Shown piece by piece: positions 36,304 to 45,877 of a stretch of DNA of 64,000 bases. The notes beneath the pieces are model-generated. The model made no database searches, had not been told where the DNA came from, and saw nothing but the letters and a program-made list of their open reading frames with translations. The DNA lies in contig NC_012963.1 of the NCBI RefSeq assembly GCF_000027005.1, forward strand, positions 1,674,001-1,738,000. The letters run 5' to 3'. How positions within the stretch are numbered: the stretch's first letter is position 1; every line of letters begins with the position of its first letter. This DNA comes from Komagataella phaffii GS115 (Eukaryota; Ascomycota; Pichiomycetes; Pichiales; Pichiaceae). The position numbers and the translations under genes are program-made.

Positions 36304-37431
36304 TTATGACGATTTGGAACTTTGACTAAACGTTGTAGTGGCGAGTTCTTTCATGCTGATCGGCCTTGCTACAGAGCTAGCAGGGGTATTATGAAACTCT
36401 GGGTTCACGTAGGTGGCCTGGTTCTGAAATTCCTTGGATTTAGGATCATCGTCAACAAAAAAGTTGATGGAATTGGACGCAGGTACCTCTTCGAGATCAG
36501 ATTCCCAATCTGAGTAGTTCGGCTGCCAATTATCCTCATGGAAGGAGTCTTTGCTTAGTTCCATTTGTGTAGCACTTTGTTGATCAGTAGACTTGTCAGA
36601 TTTTGATATCCCAATGCCGACAAGCCCGGCCCTCTCTTGAGTTGGGGGAGGAGTTTCTATTCCCATTTCTGCTTCCAGTTCTCCAACAAACGAGGTCAGG
36701 TCGTCGTCATCGTCGCCATTATCATTATTATCGTTACTATCGTCTTGAAATTCTAGTGGTGTATTTGGTGGTCTTTTTGAAGCAACTTTGGGATGCTCAG
36801 CTTTGGACACTAAGATGGACGAAGGCGTGTGCGGAGTAAGGTGCACCTTCGGTATAGAAACCTCTTGCTTCTTCTTATCCACACTTTCGGTTAAAGAAGA
36901 GCTGTTTTTGGGTTTGCTTTCCTTCATATGTATATGGACCCTATTTTCCAATGGTTTTGTTGGTTTCAACTTTGTTTCAAGCTTGAAGGGGGTTACTTTT
37001 CTTAAAGCGGTATGATTGGCAGTCGCAACATAAGGCCTAGAGCCACTAGCCGGAGAATCCTTTCCCAGTTTCAGCTTTTCAAACTTCGTGAGCAATTTGT
37101 CAGGCGCTCTGGACTTATTCATCCGTAGAACCCCGTTGAAACGATCCATCTGGAAGCGCTTTGTGATATCATCGTAAATCAATAAATAATCATGTTGATT
37201 AGTCTTTCCAAGGGTTCCTTCAAAAACTAGAGGCTCCTTGCGAACATTGGGATCTGACTCGGCCTTCAGAATATAATTGGACGACTCCTGGACCAACTCC
37301 AAGGGATAGTCCATATCAATTGAATCGGGTTTGAAATTGTATCTAACTCCCAAGTTGACAGAATCGTCGCAAAGCAAAGACGAAATGTCTAAATCGTACT
37401 CCCCATCCGGAATGTCCAATACTTCACTCAT
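36304..37431 (-). CDS. EAF-type transcription elongation factor (ELL-associated factor)
   Basis: A 375-residue protein whose first 120 residues resemble the EAF N-terminal domain: a V-R-Y-N-F-K-P-D-S-I-D block, then a beta-rich part with FEGTLGKTNQHDYLLIYDD and FQMDRFNGVLRMNKSRA, which parallels the EAF strand order ending in a V-L-E-K-L-type segment. The rest is disordered, Ser/Pro/Lys-rich, with an acidic tail, as in EAF proteins where the tail activates transcription. EAF partners ELL to stimulate Pol II elongation in animals and S. pombe. The assignment is by pattern reading only. Confidence 0.65.
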   Translation of the reverse strand: MSEVLDIPDGEYDLDISSLLCDDSVNLGVRYNFKPDSIDMDYPLELVQESSNYILKAESDPNVRKEPLVFEGTLGKTNQHDYLLIYDDITKRFQMDRFNGVLRMNKSRAPDKLLTKFEKLKLGKDSPASGSRPYVATANHTALRKVTPFKLETKLKPTKPLENRVHIHMKESKPKNSSSLTESVDKKKQEVSIPKVHLTPHTPSSILVSKAEHPKVASKRPPNTPLEFQDDSNDNNDNGDDDDDLTSFVGELEAEMGIETPPPTQERAGLVGIGISKSDKSTDQQSATQMELSKDSFHEDNWQPNYSDWESDLEEVPASNSINFFVDDDPKSKEFQNQATYVNPEFHNTPASSVARPISMKELATTTFSQSSKSS

Positions 37432-37536
37432 TTGCCAACTTCGGAATAAATGTGCGGCAAGAGCAGTGTGTGACTTTTATGCGATAGATATCGGAATCAC
37501 TATAATAATTACTCGAAAATGATACTATAAAAAGCT

Positions 37537-38310
37537 CTAATTACGTAATGCCCTCAACCGTTGTGCCAACTGATCTTCGTCTTCTTCATTAGCCTTATTT
37601 TTACCAGGAGATTGCTTTAGGTTTGCCAAACCATCGGAAACACCTGTTTCGTTCAAATTCTGTTTCAATTCTAGGCCCGCTTCGTCGGCTATCTGGCTCA
37701 TCAAGAGATCCACTTCTTCTTGAGGTTGTTGTGTTACGTTGATATCATTAGTGACATTTTCATAGTAGTTGGCAGATGAGTCCATTTCTTCAAACTGGTT
37801 CTCAAATTTGTCCATTACCAGCGATATTCTCTCCAAGTTCATCGTTTGAAGAGCTTTATCCATTCCCCTAATCACCCCAGCCATGCTTCCCGTGACATTT
37901 CTCATTGTCACGGCTGTTTGCACTCTAGATGCAACGGCATCAATACGGCCAGCTAGTTTCAAAAGGTTTACTCTCTCGTTTGCCTTTCTAATAGCATTTT
38001 GAGCGTACAGTTGTGCAATATCACTATTACCTTGAGTTAGTGCTTTTTTGACCTTGGCTTTTTCGGCTTTTTCTTCCTTTCCTGCCTTCAACGCCTGTTT
38101 ATTAAGCTGTTTCGATGTGAACTAGATATGTTAGTTAGGTTTCGTAATTGAATCAGGAGTGGTTCCTGAATGCATGCATACCTTTAGTTGAAATAATGAT
38201 TCTATGTTGTTAGTAATCTCTCATTAATGGGAGATTTTTCGAAAATACAGCATCCATAGTGACACTATTTACTGCCGAAAAAAAGGGCACTTACTTTCTA
38301 ACCCAGACAT
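37537..38310 (-). CDS. DID2: ESCRT-III protein Did2 (Vps46/CHMP1), two introns
   Basis: A 206-residue ESCRT-III-related protein that recruits Vps4 to endosomal ESCRT-III through its C-terminal MIM1 helix (DQLAQRLRALRN). Three coding exons: 38295-38310 (16 nt), a microexon 38182-38201 (20 nt), and 37537-38121. Introns are 38202-38294 (93 nt, GTAAGT, TACTAAC, CATAG) and 38122-38181 (60 nt, GTATGC, TAACTAAC, TCTAG). The spliced N terminus MSGLEKSLFQLKFTSKQLNK matches yeast Did2 (GLEN-TLFQLKFTSKQL). Core helices AIRKANERVNLLKLAGRIDAV and RVQTAVTMRNVTGSM are nearly family-invariant. The unspliced ORF begins at a non-ATG codon. Confidence 0.93.
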
Positions 38311-38517
38311 TACGAGTTTGGTAGGGGCCTTTGAATCGATGTATTAAGGAAGGCAATATGTTTGGAGATTGAAGATTGAGATTGATAGCGAAAAGAGGTA
38401 AATCCTGGGAGGCCGACGGGAAAATATGCGAGCGAAAAATTCCATCGCCTAGCACAATCTACGGTCTACAGTTGCACTAATTATCATCCAGTACGTTTCA
38501 TCATCTATTAGTCTTAA

Positions 38518-39915
38518 TCACTTCTTTACATAGCCATTTTCAAGCTTTACTCTCTTGGTCTCATTATCAATCACTCCTCCTTCTGAGGGTAACCCCTTCA
38601 ACTCATTCAAACGTTTGGTCAATAATTGTTCCCTCTGTCTAGCAGCGCTTTCCATAGCTTCCAGCTCTTGGATCCGGGTACGGTACAAATCATTTACCAA
38701 CTCCAACTCTGATATCCTTGTTCTCAACTCCACAGGGTCATCTGATGTATGGCTACCCGTGGAAGAACGTGAAAGGGAAGATGGGACATTATTTGATTGG
38801 GAATGATTGTTAGAGTTATTCATGAGTGGTTTGAGTGAGTTAAACGAAGGGATACTACTTGACTTCTCCATGGCGCTACTGAACGCACTTCCATTACCAT
38901 TTCCAGTCCCATTTCCACTGGAATTCGTACTGGAATAGGCACTTAAAGAGAACTGTGGTCCAAAAGTAGGAGAATTCAATTTGGAGTTAGCCGAGATGCT
39001 GGGGAGGTCTATGGATGGGGTGAATTGTCGTTTCAGGAGGGATGCTGGAGTGGTCGTATTTGATTGAGATTCTTTCAGTTTGGTTTCATCATCGTCTAAT
39101 TTCATCTTTGGGATTTTCTTATCATTATCGTTGGATTCGTTGGACATCGTCTCCAGGGCACCGGCAGCAGCGTTTACCAACGCCAGGCCGTTATTATTCT
39201 TCCCTAAGGAAGATCTTTCTGAGGATGTGGTTGTCAATAATAATGGAGAAGTGACAGCATTCAGGTTCGGGGCGAAATGCGTAGGAGTGCTATTTGGACG
39301 ACTCATCGGCTGGTACAGAAGTTGAAATTTCATCAAGTTTCCACTATTAGAGGAGGTTGGATTTGGCTGGCAACCAGCATTATCTCTAGGGAGAAGTGGT
39401 ATTAAACCTGGAGAATTGTTGGCACTAGCGGACTTGGCGATGGTATCTCTATCCTTGTCCTTTTCCTTCTTAATCTTGAAAGCTTTTGAACTGAACTTCT
39501 TGTCTTTCAAATCATCCTCTGTGTCGACATTGGAGCTTGTGCTGTTGCTACTGCTGCCACTATTATTATTACTGTTGTTGTTGCTACTACTGTTATTGTT
39601 GTTGTTGCTGCCACTATGATTGTGCTTCACTCTGTTTCTGGACTTGATCACATCAGTCTTCAGAGAGATGGGTCTTGGTCTGCCATGGAGTTTCAAGAAC
39701 AGGCCGCAAGCATTGCAAAGAACTTGTCCCGTCTCATCTCTGCGCCATAAAGGAGTGGTCTGAGTTTTACAATTCCGGCACACGGGAGAGGAGATATTCG
39801 TTTTCGAAGTCGACGTTCCATCATTAGTATTCGTTGTGATTGTGGTCTTTGCATTAGGATGGATCGGATCGTGGGCCAGGTCATTAGCAGGCATAGTGTC
39901 TACAGTGTCCATCAT
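38518..39915 (-). CDS. GZF3: GATA-type transcription factor, Gzf3/Dal80-like
   Basis: A 465-residue nitrogen-regulation-type GATA factor. One C4 zinc finger lies near the N terminus (C46-x2-C49, W-R-R-D, C67-x2-C70, [15 protein letters not shown]). A Ser/Asn-rich, low-complexity middle follows, including an Asn/Ser repeat tract. A leucine-zipper-like coiled coil sits near the C terminus (about residues 405-445). A single finger plus C-terminal zipper is the layout of the repressors Dal80 and Gzf3 (AreB in Aspergillus), not the activators Gln3/Gat1. The longest ORF starts at TTG; the first ATG is 39915. A dense cluster of GATA sites lies in its own upstream region. Confidence 0.88.
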   Translation of the reverse strand: MMDTVDTMPANDLAHDPIHPNAKTTITTNTNDGTSTSKTNISSPVCRNCKTQTTPLWRRDETGQVLCNACGLFLKLHGRPRPISLKTDVIKSRNRVKHNHSGSNNNNNSSSNNNSNNNSGSSSNSTSSNVDTEDDLKDKKFSSKAFKIKKEKDKDRDTIAKSASANNSPGLIPLLPRDNAGCQPNPTSSNSGNLMKFQLLYQPMSRPNSTPTHFAPNLNAVTSPLLLTTTSSERSSLGKNNNGLALVNAAAGALETMSNESNDNDKKIPKMKLDDDETKLKESQSNTTTPASLLKRQFTPSIDLPSISANSKLNSPTFGPQFSLSAYSSTNSSGNGTGNGNGSAFSSAMEKSSSIPSFNSLKPLMNNSNNHSQSNNVPSSLSRSSTGSHTSDDPVELRTRISELELVNDLYRTRIQELEAMESAARQREQLLTKRLNELKGLPSEGGVIDNETKRVKLENGYVKK

Positions 39916-40013
39916 CTTTTCTTGGGTCGTTCGATGCTCCAGCTTGTTGGAAAGAGATAAGGTTGGAAAAAATTTTCCTTTTGACAATTTACACTGAAAA
40001 ATCGAGAAAAGTG

Positions 40014-40075
40014 AGATAACAGCGAGATGAAAGTTTTATCGTTATCACTTTGATAAGTTTGATAAGACATGATAG
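40014..40075. promoter_or_regulatory. Cluster of GATA-factor sites
   Basis: Within 62 bp there are five GATAA/TTATC elements (40014, 40036, 40042, 40052 and 40061) plus a GATAG (40071). They sit 99-160 bp upstream of the GZF3 ATG. Such density is typical of nitrogen-catabolite-regulated promoters and of auto- and cross-regulated GATA-factor genes. Confidence 0.7.
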
Positions 40076-40281
40076 GGAAGGCAGGCCGCGGTGATGGCGA
40101 AGCCGTAGAGGAGTGTAAACGGAATTCTACCTACAATTGGCATCGAGCGAGAGATGCTGAGAGGCTACAGTGGGGACTTGGAAGGAAAGCGGCAGTTGAA
40201 TGGGGAAATTTTTCCAATTTTTACTTGCCTGGGGTGGGTCAAAAAGTAGGTTGCTTATCTGCGGGCGTGTTTTTCTATTTT

Positions 40282-40282
40282 N
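40282..40282. other. Ambiguous base N in the assembly
   Basis: A single undetermined base inside a run of T in non-coding DNA; it affects no credible gene. Confidence 0.95.
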
Positions 40283-40599
40283 TTTTGTTGGTTCGCCCAT
40301 CAAAGAATCGCCCTTCCCCGTCGCTGATGATTTAGCTGTGACGAGATGTACCGAAATACGTGCGTATCTTTCAGAACATGTCTGGTGACTTAATAAGAGC
40401 GGGTAACGGGAGATGGAGATTTGATGCACGGACAATTTCACATTATGTCAGCAATATTACTAAGAGCTTATGAATCAGGAACCACGCAGGTGGTGTGGTC
40501 GAATTATCGGAGTAGGGCATCAGATCTATTAAAAGACTGATCATTACTTGTGTGAAATTCTCTGACCCAATTGGTAAACTGAGGTCTGACTGAGCTGAC

Positions 40600-40989
40600 A
40601 TGACTAAACCCGAATTTTATGGGAACATTGTCTCCTATGACGTTCATACTTACTATAACCAGAATGTCAGTGAAGAGAAGGAATTTGCTTATCAATTGAG
40701 AGAAAAGGTAAAAGAGGAATTCAAGGACGAGATTGAAGCTGGTGATATCAGAGTTCATAAGTTTTGGGAGACACCAATTGGGCCTCACCCAATTTGTATG
40801 TGGGAGATTGATTTTAAGAAGCCTGAATTATTTGCAGGTATCGTCTCTTTTTATCAAGTCAACCATGGAAATCTAAGTGTTCTGATTCATCCAAGAAGTG
40901 ACAAAGGTGATTTAGTGGACCATACGAAGCATGCTCTGTGGTTGGGACACAAGCAGCGACTTATTACTAGCGTTTTCCGAAGTAAGTAG
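40600..40989 (+). CDS. DOPA 4,5-dioxygenase-family small protein
   Basis: A 129-residue protein of the DOPA 4,5-dioxygenase-like family (ferredoxin-like fold). It shows the family pattern: a His in YDVHTYY near the N terminus, the FWETPIGPHPICMWEIDF block, and HGNLSVLIHPRSDKGDLVDHT with conserved His residues. In plants and fungi relatives open the ring of DOPA; bacterial and yeast members are mostly uncharacterised, and the true substrate here is unknown. Length is normal for the minimal family form. Confidence 0.82.
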   Translation: MTKPEFYGNIVSYDVHTYYNQNVSEEKEFAYQLREKVKEEFKDEIEAGDIRVHKFWETPIGPHPICMWEIDFKKPELFAGIVSFYQVNHGNLSVLIHPRSDKGDLVDHTKHALWLGHKQRLITSVFRSK

Positions 40990-41177
40990 GTTGGTAGTAA
41001 TGTTGACACAGATTTATCCGAGCATAATTGGTGATTAGGTAACTACACTCTTCTAGAGACTCTTTCCACTGCCGATCAATGGTGTTGGTATTCAAATTAT
41101 CTGACCCTAGTTGTGATGCCCCAGGACAAAACAACTTAAACTTTCTATACTACTACTTACAAAACTAAAAACGTAAT

Positions 41178-41251
41178 GGTCCCTTGGCCCAGTTGGTCAA
41201 GGCATCGTGCTAATAACGCGGGGATCAGCAGTTCGATCCTGCTAGGGACCA
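41178..41251 (+). tRNA. tRNA-Ile (AAU anticodon)
   Basis: A complete 74-nt cloverleaf without intron: acceptor stem GGTCCCT pairing with AGGGACC, D arm with AGTTGGTCAAGG, anticodon loop CTAATAA with AAT at 41212-41214, variable region, T arm with GTTCGATCC, and discriminator A. A T-rich Pol III terminator (CTTTTTG) follows within a few bases. The sequence closely resembles yeast tRNA-Ile(AAU). Confidence 0.97.
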
Positions 41252-41786
41252 TACTTTTTGCAACTAGTTTTTCCCTTCCTACCTAATACCTCCTTATTCA
41301 ACAGCAATACACCACAGACTTGGCGCCAAATTCACGTCACTCGTTAGTCGCTAACAATAGAATATGCATCTAAAAATTCCCTATATTCCATATAAAGTTA
41401 GGGTCCAAGAGCTCAATAGCAATCAATTGCAGCACTCTCCAGCAACATGAACTGCACCGCCAGAGCAGAGCAGGAGCAACCTTCTAGAGCGACAGAAAAA
41501 CAAAAAATCTGAGTTATCACTGCCTGGCACATCCCAGGGCATCGATCATCCGCGTCCAAAAATACATATTCCACGTTCTGTGCATCTCTAGCTTTGGTCA
41601 CACAGCCACCAATAAGAGCTCAGCCCTGTGTATTTTCATGATCCTATGCATCAAGTCCAGAAACCAGCCCTGCAGATGAAAAATTCGCGAACTAAAAATA
41701 GGTTGATGATCTCGATGTATTCACTATTAAAGGAAACGTAGATCCGCTTAATATATCAGCAACTTCAACGTCTCATATTAATCAAG
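41252..41786. other. Intergenic region after the tRNA gene
   Basis: 535 bp with the short Pol III terminator at its left end and the promoter of the SUR7-family gene at its right. No LTR-like terminal repeats or integrase fragments were seen, although tRNA flanks often host Ty elements. The minus-strand ORF of 62 codons here has no family features. Confidence 0.6.
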
Positions 41787-42707
41787 ATGGGTTGCTTTAG
41801 ATTTTGTCTGGTCATAATACCAGCCTTACTGTCGGTTGTCGCATGTTTATTTGCAATTTTCTCCTGTATCGGATCAACCAAAAATAACGAGTTTTTGACG
41901 TCTATTTACCTTTTGGAAATTGATGCCTCCAATATATCAATTTCGGCTCTGATCCCTGCTGCCGCCAATATAGACATCTCTCCTCAACAATTGGGTTTGT
42001 CAGATGTCTACACTCTTGGTATGTGGGGATACTGCGAGGGTACAGCTTCCTCTGATGCTCAAACTGACAGAGATGAAATTCTTGGTCTGGACAATGTTGA
42101 TTTCACCGCTTGTTCAAGTCCAAAGGCAATGTACGTTTTTGATCCCGAAAGTTTCATACAGGATGTGCTGAATACCTCGGCATCACTAAATCAAGTGAAC
42201 TCATACCTGGACATTCTTGGAGTAGACAACGTTGACATCTCTCTTCCTCAGGATTTGGTCGACTACGAGGACACAATAAGAGCAGTATCCAAGATGATCT
42301 TTATTTGCACCATAATCGGTATTGTGCTTACATTCATACAGGTTCTCTTCTCCATTGGAGCTTTCTTCAGCAAGGGATGGTCTTGTGCCACCACTGTTGT
42401 AAGTATATTGTCCTTCGTAAGTCTTATCATTGGTGCTGGTGGTGCGACTGGGATGTACCGAATTGTGCAAACTATTTTCAATGATAACCTCGGTGAGTAT
42501 GGAGTCAGAGCAGGTCTTTCTAGAAACTTTTTGGTCTTCTACTGGCTTGCGGTTGCATTAAACCTGATAGCCTTAGTATTTTGGATCTTTTCAATCTGCT
42601 GTGGATCTACTAGGAAGCGTAGTAGGTCGTACACCGATTCCGCAGAGAAGCAGCCGATGATGGTCTATCAACCGTATGAACAGGCTCCACAGCACGTATA
42701 CAAATAG
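41787..42707 (+). CDS. SUR7/PalI-family plasma membrane protein
   Basis: A 306-residue four-span membrane protein. The first span is at about 7-28. A long extracellular loop carries the claudin-like motif LGMWGYCEG with paired cysteines. Three further spans lie at about 165-187, 203-225 and 247-270, and a basic-polar cytosolic tail ends in Tyr/Pro/Gln residues. This is the Sur7/Fmp45/Pun1/PalI group of eisosome (MCC) proteins involved in cell-wall stress and sporulation. The sequence does not settle which member it is. Confidence 0.85.
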   Translation: MGCFRFCLVIIPALLSVVACLFAIFSCIGSTKNNEFLTSIYLLEIDASNISISALIPAAANIDISPQQLGLSDVYTLGMWGYCEGTASSDAQTDRDEILGLDNVDFTACSSPKAMYVFDPESFIQDVLNTSASLNQVNSYLDILGVDNVDISLPQDLVDYEDTIRAVSKMIFICTIIGIVLTFIQVLFSIGAFFSKGWSCATTVVSILSFVSLIIGAGGATGMYRIVQTIFNDNLGEYGVRAGLSRNFLVFYWLAVALNLIALVFWIFSICCGSTRKRSRSYTDSAEKQPMMVYQPYEQAPQHVYK

Positions 42708-42852
42708 GGAATATCATAGAAACAAGTATTCAAACGATGAAATTATGTAAGATGATTGATTATCAGATGATGTTACGATCGTCCGATGCGTAGAATGCGA
42801 AACCCTTTTTCTTAGATCTCAATTCCGATACTTCCTACCACATAAACCCACA

Positions 42853-43347
42853 ATGTCCATCTTCCTTACTACTGCTCCCTACCATTTATTGACCTACTCC
42901 TTCTCATTCGGAGCCACGGTCTTTCATTCTTACGTTTCGTCTCCCGTTGCGTTCAAAGTTTTGCCAAAGGACCAATTTGGAAAGCTTCAGAACCGTTTGT
43001 TCCCCAGCTATTTTCTGGGACAGGCGATCTCACCAGTTATTATTGGACTAACTGCCCCATTTGCCCTGTCCACAGCTGCTTTGGTGACCTTGGGACTATC
43101 CTCTTTGGGTGGTTTGGCCAATTACTTCTGGTTGTTGCCATGGACCCACAATGTGAAGTCCAAGAGGTTATCCTTACAGCAAACCTTAGGTGAAGGCTTC
43201 GAAGAGAATGAAGATTACAAAAAGCTCACCAAAGAATTTGGTAGAAGCCACGGATTGTCTTTACTCTTCAATTTGGTTACCGCTATCGGATTGGCCTCTT
43301 ATGGTGTGATTCTGTCTGGAAAACTGCTAAAGAATTTGCCCAAATAG
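42853..43347 (+). CDS. TMEM205-like (DUF4149) membrane protein
   Basis: A 164-residue membrane protein with four hydrophobic segments and the TMEM205/DUF4149 pattern: SFSFGATVFHSYVSSPVAFKVL in the first span region, then FGKLQNRLFPSYFLGQ, a long hydrophobic pair, LPWTHNVKSKR, and a C-terminal span after GRSHGLSLLFNLVT. In animals TMEM205 is linked to cisplatin resistance; fungal function is unknown. It lies close behind the SUR7-family gene on the same strand. Confidence 0.8.
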   Translation: MSIFLTTAPYHLLTYSFSFGATVFHSYVSSPVAFKVLPKDQFGKLQNRLFPSYFLGQAISPVIIGLTAPFALSTAALVTLGLSSLGGLANYFWLLPWTHNVKSKRLSLQQTLGEGFEENEDYKKLTKEFGRSHGLSLLFNLVTAIGLASYGVILSGKLLKNLPK

Positions 43348-43388
43348 GCCTAAAGTTGTATTTTTGTACATAGTTTTATTAACTTGTT

Positions 43389-44795
43389 TCATCTAAACCG
43401 GTCCATGATCAGCTTTTTGGCGCCAACCTCGTCATATTCATTCTCACTAACCCAAAGTTGGTGGAATGTTCCCAAGCTGGATAAAATTGACCCTCCAATC
43501 CAGGCGGAACATGTTCTTTCAATGACGTTTGCGCTGCTATGAATGCGTACCTTCAATCCTGGGTTCATCGCCGTAAGTTCTTGGTTTAGACGTTCTGCAA
43601 CACCCGGAATCAGGGATGTTGCTCCTGTGAGGATTATGTTGTTGGCTAACTGTGGCTTCAAGTCTACGTCTAGGTGGTTTAGAGCCTGATTTACCAAAGA
43701 AGTCAAACCACGGGGCTTATCATCCGTAGGTTCATCTTTAGAGCGCCGTCCGCTGGACGAATCTGTTTTCTTAGATCTTCTAAGAGGCACGTATTCTCTG
43801 GAAGTAATTGTGTCTTCATTGATGATTTTTCCAGTTTCAACTGAAAATCCTTCAACTACGATATTGGGGCCAGATTCGCCTGTGTATGGCTCTGACGGAT
43901 TGAACAGCGAGTTCGCCAACCTCACACGTTCGTATTTTGTAAATGGGACGTTTAATCCATTTGGAAACTCAAAGTAACGAGTATCCTCCTCAGTTTCCTG
44001 CTCCTTCAGTTTTTCCGTCTCACTATCCGGTAGAGCCTGCAATAGAGTCTCTTTCATCTCGCGTAGTATTCGCAATTTATGGAAGTTTTCAAAGGATTCA
44101 GATATATCAAAGTCGTACTTGCGTTCTTCGAACTTTGCCTCATCTGGGAAATAAGTGGGAACCTTACTCTTCACTTTGTAAACAGGCACTACCTCAACAC
44201 CTTTGTGATTCAAAAGCTGTCTCAGTTGTTGACTAAGAAAGGCACCGGCGTAATGAGTTCCCAAAACTTGTTTTCTTAAGGAGATTCCATCCAAGATAGG
44301 TGTTATGGTAACGAGATCATGCCCCAAATCAACCACCAAACAGTTAGGCCTTCCGTGTGCAAATGAAACACACGTTGGATTCTTGATCAAGAAGGTGGCA
44401 ACAAACTTGTTTTCTTTGAGTAGCTGTTTCAACAGAGCCGTTTTCTTTTCGTATTCATTTTGAGTCGATTCTATCACCAGGATGGGTTGCTCAGAGGGCT
44501 TCAACTTCAATACATCAAACATATAGTTATATTGCTTAACAGCGCCTTCAAAGTCATCTATAATCCCATCTTTCATGATCTTTTTAATTTCATAATCAGG
44601 CCTTGGTATTAACATGGAGTTTTCTTCAAATATGAACTTCTCGGAGCCATCTTTTGTTTGATGTCCATAGTAAGAGGGAAGATTCAAAATGGGGCAGTCC
44701 AATGATCCATAGCCTATTTTAGTTCTATAGGAGGAAGCATCCAGAACAACGGCATTGATTTCGTCAGCTCCGTAGACCTGTGGTGCTGTTGCCAT
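43389..44795 (-). CDS. ARP4: Actin-related protein Arp4
   Basis: A 468-residue nuclear actin-related protein, a shared subunit of the NuA4 acetyltransferase and the SWR1 and INO80 remodellers. It begins with QVYGADEINAVVLDASSYRTKIGY (phosphate-loop region), has TCVSFAHGRPNCLVVDLGHD, then an inserted charged region (about 240-360) including a Ser/Lys-rich stretch, and ends with IILTGATSLIPGVAERLNQEL and SSLGTFHQLWVSENEYDEVGA. These match yeast Arp4 (489 residues) block by block as I recall it. Confidence 0.95.
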   Translation of the reverse strand: MATAPQVYGADEINAVVLDASSYRTKIGYGSLDCPILNLPSYYGHQTKDGSEKFIFEENSMLIPRPDYEIKKIMKDGIIDDFEGAVKQYNYMFDVLKLKPSEQPILVIESTQNEYEKKTALLKQLLKENKFVATFLIKNPTCVSFAHGRPNCLVVDLGHDLVTITPILDGISLRKQVLGTHYAGAFLSQQLRQLLNHKGVEVVPVYKVKSKVPTYFPDEAKFEERKYDFDISESFENFHKLRILREMKETLLQALPDSETEKLKEQETEEDTRYFEFPNGLNVPFTKYERVRLANSLFNPSEPYTGESGPNIVVEGFSVETGKIINEDTITSREYVPLRRSKKTDSSSGRRSKDEPTDDKPRGLTSLVNQALNHLDVDLKPQLANNIILTGATSLIPGVAERLNQELTAMNPGLKVRIHSSANVIERTCSAWIGGSILSSLGTFHQLWVSENEYDEVGAKKLIMDRFR

Positions 44796-45108
44796 TATTT
44801 GGTTAGGTCGGTGGATGAGAAGGACAAAAAACTGTCGCGTTTGATCCTATAAGGACTCCACCAGAAGCCTCGAAGCAGGGATTGGAAGGAAAATAGGGGA
44901 TCCACAAGATGAGATAATTCAACCGTTAAATCTAAGAGAATATCATGTGGCTGATACAACTGTCACTTGGCGGCTACTTAGTCGTTCTAGGGAGTGATTT
45001 ACGTGGGTATCAGTCATATTAAGAACGACTCTCACTCTTACATGAAGCTTCAGTTTTCAACTCTGCAACTTAACCCTATTGCCTGTCTATTTACAAATAA
45101 ATAAGTCC
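44796..45108. other. ARP4 upstream region
   Basis: 313 bp between the ARP4 start and the stop of the next minus-strand gene. No ORF or clear motif is visible. Confidence 0.6.
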
Positions 45109-45696
45109 TCATAAGTTAGGAGGAAGAATAAGTCCTGCTATTTGGGTCACTCCCCTTTCAGTAGCAAGAAGATCGTAGTTTAATGCTGAATTCTTCGTAT
45201 CGCTGACTTCATACTGGATACCCAGTTTATTGAGATATTCCTTATTGTTTTGGTGCAGCATTCTTGGTTTCCCTCCCATTCCAATAACAACTAGCTCTGG
45301 TTTTGGATATATTATAGAAAATACCTTTAGGATGCTTTCATCCAAGTCCATGATGAATTTGTTGTGAATCTCGTATCTGTCAGTTAGATCTATCTGATAG
45401 ACTTCGTTGTTTAAAAGAAGAGCTCCGACTATTCTCTTATCCTTGGTTGGAGATTTGATCAGTGTCAAATTGGTAAATATTATACTATCTTTGGATATCA
45501 TTTCAATGTTGTTTGATGGCTTATCTGATAATCCAAGTATGTCGAAATTGGCCAGATTCTTCCCTAAATTCTGAGGTTTGAACGATTTGGCTTCCCCCAT
45601 ATGAAGTAATGAGGAGGAAGTGTGAAAGCTTCTTCCTAGCAAGGGTCTACCGAGCAAACTCACAGCCCTGACCATGAGGTTATTTGGCATGTTCAT
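45109..45696 (-). CDS. Mitochondrial complex I assembly factor, NDUFAF3/DUF498 type
   Basis: A 195-residue protein with a mitochondrial presequence (about 1-30, rich in Arg, Leu and Ser, with RSFHTSSSLL) and a DUF498/Mth938 domain: IIFTNLTLIKSPTKD, VGALLLNNEVYQIDL, and PELVVIGMGGKPRM leading to the NYDLLATERGVTQIAGLILPP end. NDUFAF3 assembles the Q-module of NADH dehydrogenase complex I. Complex I is lost in S. cerevisiae but present in K. phaffii, so the gene fits the species. It diverges from MRPL51 over 181 bp. Confidence 0.85.
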   Translation of the reverse strand: MNMPNNLMVRAVSLLGRPLLGRSFHTSSSLLHMGEAKSFKPQNLGKNLANFDILGLSDKPSNNIEMISKDSIIFTNLTLIKSPTKDKRIVGALLLNNEVYQIDLTDRYEIHNKFIMDLDESILKVFSIIYPKPELVVIGMGGKPRMLHQNNKEYLNKLGIQYEVSDTKNSALNYDLLATERGVTQIAGLILPPNL

Positions 45697-45877
45697 TTAT
45701 CCTGTGTTCGCCTAGGGGGAAAAATAGCTTTGCTTTAGATATCCAGTGCCGCGAAGCCTCCTTTCAGAATCTCCCTCTAGGCCAGTAACCCTCGAACAAA
45801 CTTTCCAGGCGAAATTAGACCAAAAAACTTCGTTTACTCGTTCAAACATTCCTCTCTCCCTAAATCATACCACTGGA

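Larger units (their letters stand above)
39916..40599. other. Divergent region GZF3 / DOPA-dioxygenase-family gene
   Basis: 684 bp between divergent genes. It holds a tight cluster of GATA sites near GZF3 and one ambiguous base (N) at 40282 within a T-rich run. Translations across the N are not credible genes. Confidence 0.65.

Noticed and set aside
41413..41601. Minus-strand ORF after the tRNA gene
   Set aside because: Random-looking composition, no family features, and the region is the promoter of the SUR7-family gene.
41252..41786. Ty-type retrotransposon or solo LTR beside the tRNA gene
   Set aside because: No TG...CA-bounded repeat, primer site or integrase-like ORF was found.
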